A DNA stretch of 64,000 nt from Acidimicrobiales bacterium. Lineage in GTDB: Bacteria; Actinomycetota; Acidimicrobiia; Acidimicrobiales; MedAcidi-G1. A program made the translations under genes and the position numbers. Positions 25,092 through 32,442 of the stretch are shown in pieces (position 1 is the first letter of the stretch; the number at the start of each line of letters is the position of its first letter). Below the pieces are notes generated by a model, which ran no database searches, was not told the origin of the DNA, and saw nothing but the letters and a program-made list of their open reading frames with translations. The stretch is taken from assembly GCA_029245675.1 (NCBI GenBank), contig JAQWOV010000020.1, forward strand, positions 89,598 to 153,597. Reading direction: 5' to 3'.

Positions 25092-26182
25092 TAGAAATTC
25101 CTTTCCAATTCTCGCAAAATAGCCTCTGTGACTTCGTTTGTCGTCCCGAGCCCGCCTAAATCTGGGGTTAACGGTCCGGTCCGTGTGACTTCTTCGACAG
25201 CTAAGTGAAGTTTTTTTGAAATTTCTTGCATAGAAAAACCAAATTCAAACATTAAGGCGAGGCTTAAAATCATCCCAATCGGATTAGCGATGTTTTTTCC
25301 TGCGATATCTGGTGCAGTGCCATGAACAGGCTCATAAATTCCAGGAGAGTTTGACTGGTCCGTCAGAGAAGCGGAGGCAAGCATTCCTAACGAGCCCGAA
25401 AGTGCCGCAGCCTGATCAGAGAGAATGTCTCCAAAAAGATTATCTGCAAGTATGACATCGAATTGTTTTGGGTTAATAGCTAACTGATATGAACAGTTAT
25501 CTGCATACATGTTTTGAAAATGAACATCGGGATATTCAAACGAAACCTCTGAGACTATTTCTCGCCAAAAAGCACCCGATTCCATAACGTTTGCTTTGTC
25601 AACAGAAGTCAGATGACCTCTTCGTTTGCGGGCAAGTTCAAAACCAAATCGGGCGTGGCGCTTAACTTCGTCTACGTCGTAGGCGGCGGTATCAAAACCT
25701 CGTTTCGGCCCTTTTGAGTCACTTTCAATTCCGCGCGGAGAAGCAAACATGACCCCACCACACATCTCTCTCAAAACGATCAAATCGACTTCATCAAGGA
25801 GTTCAGGACGGTAAGGGGTTTTTTCGTTCAAATGGCTATAACTCCTTGCAGGTCGTATTCCCGCAAAAACATCAAGTTCCTTACGTAGACGCATAAGCCC
25901 ATCTTTTTCTTCTGGTGTCCCTCCCGGAGCAAGATTGCCCCACTTTTCTCCACCGACTGCACCAACTAATACAGCATCAACGTTTTTAGCCTGATGCACT
26001 GTTTCATCTCTGCAGAACGTCCCGTAGGCATCCCATGCCTGCCCATGTATCAGATCTTCGTAAATCACCAAAGACAAATCAGCCATATCAGAAATTTTGT
26101 GCAGCACTCGAAGAGCTTGCGACATGACTTCAGGGCCGATTCCATCTCCTGGAAGGACAAGGATTTCTATTTTTCGGCTCAT
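25091..26182 (-). CDS. leuB: 3-isopropylmalate dehydrogenase
   Basis: A 363-residue beta-decarboxylating dehydrogenase. GDGIGPEV at the N-terminus, the substrate Arg residues in LRKELDVFAGIRPARSY, LREMCGGVMFASPRG, the catalytic Lys in SVDKANVMES, DNLFGDILSDQ and the cofactor site PVHGTAPDIAGK fit LeuB of leucine biosynthesis. No leuC, leuD or leuA is nearby; instead it is coupled to a ThDP decarboxylase/synthase. A related role on another 2-substituted malate cannot be excluded. Confidence 0.88.
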   Translation of the reverse strand: MSRKIEILVLPGDGIGPEVMSQALRVLHKISDMADLSLVIYEDLIHGQAWDAYGTFCRDETVHQAKNVDAVLVGAVGGEKWGNLAPGGTPEEKDGLMRLRKELDVFAGIRPARSYSHLNEKTPYRPELLDEVDLIVLREMCGGVMFASPRGIESDSKGPKRGFDTAAYDVDEVKRHARFGFELARKRRGHLTSVDKANVMESGAFWREIVSEVSFEYPDVHFQNMYADNCSYQLAINPKQFDVILADNLFGDILSDQAAALSGSLGMLASASLTDQSNSPGIYEPVHGTAPDIAGKNIANPIGMILSLALMFEFGFSMQEISKKLHLAVEEVTRTGPLTPDLGGLGTTNEVTEAILRELERNF

Positions 26183-26230
26183 AAATTTTTAAACAAGAAA
26201 TACGAAAATGTAGATTATTTCAGTCCTGTT

Positions 26231-26524
26231 TTAAGATGTGAGTTCTTTTCGGAGTTCCATCATCGCAGCAAAATCACCGACCGGTCTGACTTGAGCAGTA
26301 CCGACGTTAAAGACTGGAAATAACCCAGCGAATATCTGCGCAGTGTCATCTGCATCCACTACAAAGAAAAACTGGTGACCCGGAGGGTCAACCCAAGCTC
26401 CAAGTACATCATTAACATTCTCTTTTAGGGTGTCAACGACAATAGCGAAGGTCTCTGACATAACTTCATCGTTATGGGCAGGGCACGTATGTTCATCGTG
26501 GGTGTGTGTTATATGGAAAAGCAT
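26231..26524 (-). CDS. Small hypothetical protein, DUF3303-like
   Basis: A 97-residue protein starting MLFHITHTHDEHTCP and continuing with an alpha/beta pattern (WVDPPGHQFFFVVDADD, then AGLFPVFNVGTAQVRPV). This looks like small ferredoxin-fold proteins of the DUF3303 type, though I am not certain. The early His-rich segment with one Cys could bind metal. It lies 48 bases upstream of leuB on the same strand and may be co-transcribed with it. Confidence 0.55.
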   Translation of the reverse strand: MLFHITHTHDEHTCPAHNDEVMSETFAIVVDTLKENVNDVLGAWVDPPGHQFFFVVDADDTAQIFAGLFPVFNVGTAQVRPVGDFAAMMELRKELTS

Positions 26525-26606
26525 AATCTTGTCAATTTCTCTTAGTTGGTGAATTAAGTCTAGATTTTTCTAAACGAATACTCAAATAGGCATCTCTGAG
26601 GGATGA

Positions 26607-27602
26607 ATGTTTGAAATTAAAATTTGGTGTACCATTAACTTTTGGAAAATTATGGAAACACTTACAGGTATTGAACGCCTCACTTACGAAAAAGAAGCCA
26701 CTTCACCTTTTGTGGGAAAATTTGGTTTACGGACTCTTTTTAATTTGATTTGGGCAACTGCCGGTTTTGTTGGAGTGATCATCCTCACTGAAAATGGCAC
26801 ACTTCCTTTATTGGCAGGAATGGCGCTCAGTGCGCTTTTCGTCCAAGCGTTTTACATGCCAATGCATGAAAGCGTTCATCACACCCCATCTGGAGGCAAT
26901 CCTAAATTATCTTGGCTTGACAATTTGATAGGCCAGATAAGTGGTTTTGTTCTTTGCGAAAGCTTCACCGGACATGTAACGACGCATTTATTGCATCACA
27001 CGCATGCCAACGGAGAAGAAGATCCTGACGTCTTAAATTCGGAAGGAACCCCTGCGCAAATATTTGGTCGAACCATCGCAGGAGCTTCTCTGTACTTACT
27101 GGCTCCTTTTCTTGCGTTTTTCCCTTCCCTTGCTTTACTGTTTCCTAAAAAAATTCGAAAACGTTTCGCTGAACGCTCAAGATTGCGGGGACCTGAAGTG
27201 GCAAAAGCGATTCAAATCGTCGCAACCCTTCATGTCTTAGTTTTAACCATGGGCACAATCTTTGGTTACGGAAAAATTGTTTGGCTTCTCTGGTACCTTC
27301 CTACTTGGGTAGCGAGATACTGGTTAGCTCTGGTTTTCGCCTGGTTGCCGCACCGGCCGCATGAAGAAACCACTAGATACAGAGACACAAGAATATTCAC
27401 TTTCCCAGGAAGCACTTTCCTTATACGCGGCCATGATCATCATCTGCTACACCACTTATTTCCTCGTGTGCCGCATTATCACTTACGGTCGCTATGGAAA
27501 GAGATGGCACCACACCTTCATGCGCAAGGAGCAAGAATTGAAGGTAACGCAGCGCGACACGCACTAAATATGAGTGGAGTTAGCTCTCAAGAGACTCTTT
27601 AA
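26607..27602 (+). CDS. Membrane fatty acid desaturase / hydroxylase family protein
   Basis: A 331-residue membrane diiron enzyme. The three histidine boxes are visible: HESVHH (about residue 91), HLLHHTH, and HDHHLLHHLF near residue 285; PHRPHEETTRYRDT lies before the last. This layout fits PF00487 desaturases and the related carotenoid ketolases/hydroxylases. About four membrane helices are seen. An ATG at 26652 (METLTG) has a GGAAAA site and may be the true start, giving 316 residues. Its 3' end overlaps the converging gene by 23 bases. Confidence 0.85.
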   Translation: MFEIKIWCTINFWKIMETLTGIERLTYEKEATSPFVGKFGLRTLFNLIWATAGFVGVIILTENGTLPLLAGMALSALFVQAFYMPMHESVHHTPSGGNPKLSWLDNLIGQISGFVLCESFTGHVTTHLLHHTHANGEEDPDVLNSEGTPAQIFGRTIAGASLYLLAPFLAFFPSLALLFPKKIRKRFAERSRLRGPEVAKAIQIVATLHVLVLTMGTIFGYGKIVWLLWYLPTWVARYWLALVFAWLPHRPHEETTRYRDTRIFTFPGSTFLIRGHDHHLLHHLFPRVPHYHLRSLWKEMAPHLHAQGARIEGNAARHALNMSGVSSQETL

Positions 27603-28413
27603 GCCGATTTAGAGTAGGTCGAAGAATAAGAGTGTAAGTGTCCGAAATAGCGTTTTCGCGATGCACTTGAGCTTTCAACCGATCAGGGTCAGAAACCACC
27701 GCCATAAAAGCACGTTTACTTGGATAATTGATAAATCGAATCTGATCCCAATCTCTACCATCGCCAAGAATTGTTCCTTCGACAGTAAAGAATCCAGAAA
27801 CACTTACCCCATGTTGAGCGGCTACTTTTGCTGCTTCTGAAGAGTAATTGTTCATATCTTCAGGATTTTCTCCTAAATCAACAGATTGTTCATATTTCAA
27901 TACATGAAGAACGACTATTTCACCGTCTTCTTCGGTTGCAGGGTGGGGGACTTGATCAGGGTCGACGCTCGAAACTCCTTCCATCTCTGGTAATGCGGTT
28001 GGAAGCCCACCCATAACGATTGTTGATTTCATTCCCGCTTCCTTATGAACATGTTTCTCTTGGAAGTCTTCACGCTGCTGCATTTCTATAAAAGACTTCC
28101 GAGTCGGATATTTCACAATGGCGACACGGTCCCACAGCGGATCTTTTCCTAAAAGTTGTTCTTCAACTTCAGCGATAAAAACGAGTTCCGCTCCAATCTT
28201 TGCTAACACATCGACTGGTGAGTAAATGTCGTCAGCTTGCCTGCCAGATATCTGACTCTCCTGACCATCCTGGTAGTCAGCCGATTCACGATAATGCATG
28301 AGATTAACCATCCAAACGGGGCCGTCTTGATCAGGTTCTGTAGTGGCCAACTTCTTTGCATATTCAATGTCTACCACTCCGTAGCGTGGACCCTTGGCAG
28401 GTGCGTCATTCAT
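27580..28413 (-). CDS. Tandem DUF1330-like (dimeric alpha/beta barrel) protein
   Basis: A 277-residue protein that seems to be two ferredoxin-like domains in a row. The first half has PVWMVNLMHYRESADY and WDRVAIVKYPTRKSFIEMQ; the second has EIVVLHVLKYEQ and WDQIRFINYPSKRAFMAVVSD. Single-domain DUF1330 or stress-responsive alpha/beta barrel proteins dimerise, so this gene makes a pseudo-dimer in one chain. Function is unknown. It is the last gene of the eight-gene sulfatase/dehalogenase operon, 8 bases after the dehalogenase. Confidence 0.72.
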   Translation of the reverse strand: MNDAPAKGPRYGVVDIEYAKKLATTEPDQDGPVWMVNLMHYRESADYQDGQESQISGRQADDIYSPVDVLAKIGAELVFIAEVEEQLLGKDPLWDRVAIVKYPTRKSFIEMQQREDFQEKHVHKEAGMKSTIVMGGLPTALPEMEGVSSVDPDQVPHPATEEDGEIVVLHVLKYEQSVDLGENPEDMNNYSSEAAKVAAQHGVSVSGFFTVEGTILGDGRDWDQIRFINYPSKRAFMAVVSDPDRLKAQVHRENAISDTYTLILRPTLNRLKESLES

Positions 28414-28421
28414 AGTCGTCC

Positions 28422-29330
28422 TTAGTTTTTAGCGATGAACTCGTTAATTATCTCTGCTAGTTCAGGGCCTTTGTCCTCCTGAAGGAAGTGCCCGGCATTC
28501 TCAATTTTGACATGCTGCTGGTTCTCTGTTCCAGAAACTCTGCCTATAAAAGCACCTTCTCCTCCTTTAGTGACCGGATCGCTGTCACTAAAACAAGTGA
28601 GAAATGGTTTTTCAAAACGTTTCAGAACTTCCCAAGCTTCCTGATTATTTTTTGACTCGGGATTATCTGGAGTGGTGGGGACTAACGAGGGGAATATGCG
28701 CGCTCCGGCTTTGTAAGAGTCATCGGGAAATGGTGCGTTATAGGCAGAAATGACTTCTTCAGAAAAATCACTCACACATCCGCCACCTACAATCTTTCCA
28801 ATATCGAAGTGTGGAGATTCTTGCGAGAATTTCTGCCACGCCATGAAAGCAGAACTGAGAGGGCCGTCACCTGTCGGGAGTCCTGTGTTTCCTATAACCA
28901 CACGAGAAAAGCGTTCTGGAGATGCCGCAACTAACCGTAGACCTATTAACCCACCCCAGTCTTGACCGAAAAACGTGATGTTTGAAAGATTAAGAGAATC
29001 AAATAAGAGTTCTGAAACCCAAGTTATGTGGCGGGCATATGTGTAATCTTCTTTTTCTGAAGGCTTATCGCTTTTCCCAAACCCGACAAGATCAGGAACT
29101 ACAACTCTGTTCCCTGCGGCCACTAAAACAGGGATCATGTGGCGGTAGAGGTAACTCCAAGAAGGTTCACCGTGAAGTAAGAGAATAGGGTCAGCTTCTG
29201 AAGGCCCTTCGTCTAAGTAGTGCATCCGTAGTTGCCCACCTTCTGTGTCAGAAACATTTACATAATTTTCCGCAAAGTTGTAGCCCAGAAGATCAGCAAA
29301 GCACTCTTCAGGCGTTCTTAAAGCTTTCAT
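28422..29330 (-). CDS. Haloalkane dehalogenase (HLD-I like)
   Basis: An alpha/beta hydrolase of 302 residues from the ATG at 29330, which has an AAGGAG site and lies 4 bases after the previous stop; a longer frame from 29432 would overlap that gene. LLHGEPSWSYLYR and the nucleophile Asp124 with halide-binding Trp125 in FFGQDWGG match subfamily I haloalkane dehalogenases (DhlA-like). The acid is probably in SDSDPVTKG and the base His in NAGHFLQED. It would hydrolyse a carbon-halogen bond to alcohol and halide. Epoxide hydrolase is less likely. Confidence 0.85.
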   Translation of the reverse strand: MKALRTPEECFADLLGYNFAENYVNVSDTEGGQLRMHYLDEGPSEADPILLLHGEPSWSYLYRHMIPVLVAAGNRVVVPDLVGFGKSDKPSEKEDYTYARHITWVSELLFDSLNLSNITFFGQDWGGLIGLRLVAASPERFSRVVIGNTGLPTGDGPLSSAFMAWQKFSQESPHFDIGKIVGGGCVSDFSEEVISAYNAPFPDDSYKAGARIFPSLVPTTPDNPESKNNQEAWEVLKRFEKPFLTCFSDSDPVTKGGEGAFIGRVSGTENQQHVKIENAGHFLQEDKGPELAEIINEFIAKN

Positions 29331-29334
29331 GAAA

Positions 29335-30186
29335 TTAGTCTCCTTTAGTGATTTCAACGCGATGGAGATCATCTCCAACTTCGATTTGTCCAGAAAAATG
29401 TTGCGCAGCGAGATCCACCCAGTCTTGTCCATCTCCGGCGGGACTCGTCACATTCAAATCAGGAACGTAATGCGTCATTATTAATGTAGACATTCCGTTC
29501 CGATCAGCAGTTTGAGCTGCCTCTTCAGGAGATGAGTGATAGTCCAAAATATCTAGCCCACGTGGGTTAGGTGAGAATTGAATGATGTCCTTCCTGATTA
29601 CAGTATGGACTAGCGCGTCTGAACCTTCGCAAAGGGAATCAAGCCCAGTGCACGGAAGAGTGTCTCCCGCAGTGACTACTGACACTTCATTGTGGCTGAA
29701 ACTAAAAGCGATACTTGGTTCAACTGGCTTGTGATCGGTTGGGGCGCATGCAATAGATACTTCACCTTCCAGGGGAACCGGTCCTTCGGCCACCTCAATT
29801 ACATTCAGGAGAGGAGGGCTGTTGAGATCATCGTGATGATCCATCCGGTACTGCACATCTCTACTTAAGGAGGCAAGGATAGAGTCGACGACTTCTTGAG
29901 TTCCGATTGGACCAACAATGGTTAACGGCTTTTCGGCTGGACCAAGAATCCAATAGGAAGTTATAACGTCGTTCAAATCTGTGAAATGGTCACTGTGTAG
30001 GTGGGTGAGTAGAACTCCATTTAGGTTTCCAGCTCCCAACCAGAGACCAGCTAGACGCATTAAAACTCCACGACCGGCATCTACTAAATAATGTTCGTCT
30101 CCGGCACTAATTAAAGTAGCCGGACCTGCTCTCTCTGCACTCGGGATAGGGCTTCCCGTGCCGAGAAGAGTTACAGAAATAGTCAT
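29335..30186 (-). CDS. Metallo-beta-lactamase-fold hydrolase (RNase Z / AtsA-like)
   Basis: A 283-residue MBL-fold protein. The N-terminal TLLGTGSPIPSAERAGP and the metal motif LTHLHSDHFTD (about residue 61) are those of the RNase Z/arylsulfatase AtsA branch; a further ligand Asp is in VTAGDT and His in LIMTHYVP. Its position between two sulfatases' operon end and a dehalogenase makes a hydrolytic catabolic role, perhaps on sulfate or phosphate esters or lactones, more likely than tRNA processing. It overlaps the upstream sulfatase by 4 bases. Confidence 0.82.
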   Translation of the reverse strand: MTISVTLLGTGSPIPSAERAGPATLISAGDEHYLVDAGRGVLMRLAGLWLGAGNLNGVLLTHLHSDHFTDLNDVITSYWILGPAEKPLTIVGPIGTQEVVDSILASLSRDVQYRMDHHDDLNSPPLLNVIEVAEGPVPLEGEVSIACAPTDHKPVEPSIAFSFSHNEVSVVTAGDTLPCTGLDSLCEGSDALVHTVIRKDIIQFSPNPRGLDILDYHSSPEEAAQTADRNGMSTLIMTHYVPDLNVTSPAGDGQDWVDLAAQHFSGQIEVGDDLHRVEITKGD

Positions 30187-32441
30187 TGTCTTGCATTCTC
30201 CGCTCTAGCTATTGCTTCTTTGGTTCCAGATGCTTCACGCGAAAGTAGTTGAATTGCTACCTCATGAAGGGTTCCAGTAAAGGGAAAAGCTCCGTTGTAT
30301 TGAGTTGAAACTTGCGACCCATGGTCAGATCCGATGCTTTGCCCTATGGAAGAAATCATCCGCATGTATAAAGGTAACTCTGCTTGGCCGGAGGAAATAT
30401 CATTTATTTTCAATTCGCATGACCCGGCTCTTCCTTCTCCGCGACGGAATACCACAGTCAAAGTTGAGTCCCCTTCAGGTATTTCCGTTTCAGATTCGAT
30501 GATTGTGTGGTCATCAAACGCGTTGTAGTCAACCACAAGCCGGTTGTTTTGAACAAAAATAGAAATCCCAGAATTCATGGTTCCGTGAGCCCAAAGCACT
30601 CCTTCCGTCGAAGTATCGTAAGAAATTTGGGCAGTCAACTCCCAACTTCTACCACCGACAGCGGCAGAGGCTTGTGCAGTTATAGGGGTCATCGGCGGGC
30701 GATAAACATACCTTCGGTTCGCCGGGTGAGGGGACCTATCGCGAAATCTCGCTCCGAAAAGGACGAAACCTCTCTCATCAAGCGGGAGAACCCCGTTGCG
30801 CTCTGCTTCGCTCCACCAGAGGTCAATTAATTCACTGAGTTTTTCTGGCTGCTCATCTGCAAGATTCACACATTCAGACATATCGTCGGCAAGATTGTAA
30901 AGTTCCCAAGCCTCAGTATCAAAATCTGCTTCAGTTTCGTGCTTGCATACGGCCTTCCATTCTCCCGAAATGAGAGCGCGACTTCCATTCTGCTCAAAAT
31001 ATTGCAAGGTGTTGGTCGCTGGAACTTCAGGAGCGTCTAGAACGCTTGCAAAAGAATGTCCTGTTATCGGCATTTGTTCAAATCCCTTTATGTTCTCAGG
31101 GGCGGTAATTCCGATGAGTTCATAAATTGTCGGGACAATGTCGGCCACATTAATGAATTGGTTTCGCAAAGATCCGGTCTGCTCATTATTTACACCGTTA
31201 GGCCAGTGAAGAACTAGTGGTACATGCACACCACCTTCGTGAGTATTTTGCTTGTACCACTTGAAAGGTGAGTTACCGCATTGAGCCCATCCCCATGGAT
31301 AGTTGGTGTGGCTGTGTGGTCCACCAATGTCGTCGATGCGTTCAATGGCCTCATCAGGGCTCTCTAAAATTCCATTAAAGAATTTCATTTCGTGCATAAC
31401 ACCAAAGGGGCCACCTTCCTGAGAGGCACCATTGTCGGCTAATACAAGCAAGATTGTGTTATCTAATTGCCCCATTGCTGATAAGCCATCAACTAATTTG
31501 CCGATTTGGTCATCTGTGTGGTCTAAAAATGCGGCAAATGCTTCTTGAAGTCTTGCGGCGAGTTTTTGCTGATTCTCGGGTATGTCATCCCACGTATCAA
31601 CTCCAGGGTTTCTTGGAGCCAGTTGTGTTCTTTCAGGAATGACGCCTAATTCGATTTGTTTCTTGTAGCAGCGTTCCCGCATGACGTCCCAGCCTTCATC
31701 AAATGTGCCACGATATTTTTCAAGATATTCGGCAGGCGCTTGATGCGGGGCATGTGTCGCTCCGAAAGGAAGGTAAGCAAAAAATGGGCGATCAGGTCGA
31801 ATTCCTTTACTGTCGGAAATCATTTGCAGGAGTTGATCTACAAGGTCTTCGCTTAGGTGATATCCCTCTTCAGGGCTCTTTGGTGGGTTTATATGATGGT
31901 TATCAGCAGTCAACTCGGGATGAAATTGGTCAGTTTCACCTTCGAGAAAACCGTAGTATCGGTCAAATCCGCGTTGAAGAGGCCATTGATCAAAAGGTCC
32001 AGCTGCAGAGGTGTTTTCCATCGGGGCAAGGTGCCATTTGCCGGTACAGAATGTCGCATACCCTTCAGCGGACAATACTTCAGCGATTGTTCCAGCATGG
32101 TTAGATATATGACCTAGTTGATGAGGGAAACCAGTTTGCCAATTAGAAACTCCTCTCATTCCAACCGCGTGTTGAGATCTTCCTGTAAGTAAAGAAGCGC
32201 GTGTTGGCGAGCAGAGGGGAGTGACATGAAAGTTTGTGAACTGCAGCCCGTTGCTTGCTAACGCATCTACATTTTCAGTATCTATTTCTGAGCCATAACT
32301 TCCAAATTGGGCAAAACCAGTGTCGTCCAGGAGAACAATGATGACGTTTGGTGCGTCTTCCCCGGGGTGTGGTGCTTCAGGGAACCGTGGTTCAGAATCG
32401 GCAAGAGTTCTCCCAATTTTTCCTTCAAATGGTTGACTCAT
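30183..32441 (-). CDS. Arylsulfatase (type I, formylglycine-dependent)
   Basis: A 752-residue sulfatase. The maturation motif CSPTRASLLTGR starts at Cys77, the residue converted to formylglycine; the metal site begins IIVLLDDTGF, with GKWHL downstream and later LADNGASQEGG. A long C-terminal part follows the sulfatase fold (from about residue 560) and looks beta-rich, as in large arylsulfatases of the AtsA/BetC class. No signal peptide is seen, so it is cytoplasmic. It starts one base after the stop of the sulfatase-DJ-1 fusion gene. Confidence 0.92.
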   Translation of the reverse strand: MSQPFEGKIGRTLADSEPRFPEAPHPGEDAPNVIIVLLDDTGFAQFGSYGSEIDTENVDALASNGLQFTNFHVTPLCSPTRASLLTGRSQHAVGMRGVSNWQTGFPHQLGHISNHAGTIAEVLSAEGYATFCTGKWHLAPMENTSAAGPFDQWPLQRGFDRYYGFLEGETDQFHPELTADNHHINPPKSPEEGYHLSEDLVDQLLQMISDSKGIRPDRPFFAYLPFGATHAPHQAPAEYLEKYRGTFDEGWDVMRERCYKKQIELGVIPERTQLAPRNPGVDTWDDIPENQQKLAARLQEAFAAFLDHTDDQIGKLVDGLSAMGQLDNTILLVLADNGASQEGGPFGVMHEMKFFNGILESPDEAIERIDDIGGPHSHTNYPWGWAQCGNSPFKWYKQNTHEGGVHVPLVLHWPNGVNNEQTGSLRNQFINVADIVPTIYELIGITAPENIKGFEQMPITGHSFASVLDAPEVPATNTLQYFEQNGSRALISGEWKAVCKHETEADFDTEAWELYNLADDMSECVNLADEQPEKLSELIDLWWSEAERNGVLPLDERGFVLFGARFRDRSPHPANRRYVYRPPMTPITAQASAAVGGRSWELTAQISYDTSTEGVLWAHGTMNSGISIFVQNNRLVVDYNAFDDHTIIESETEIPEGDSTLTVVFRRGEGRAGSCELKINDISSGQAELPLYMRMISSIGQSIGSDHGSQVSTQYNGAFPFTGTLHEVAIQLLSREASGTKEAIARAENARQ

Positions 32442-32442
32442 T

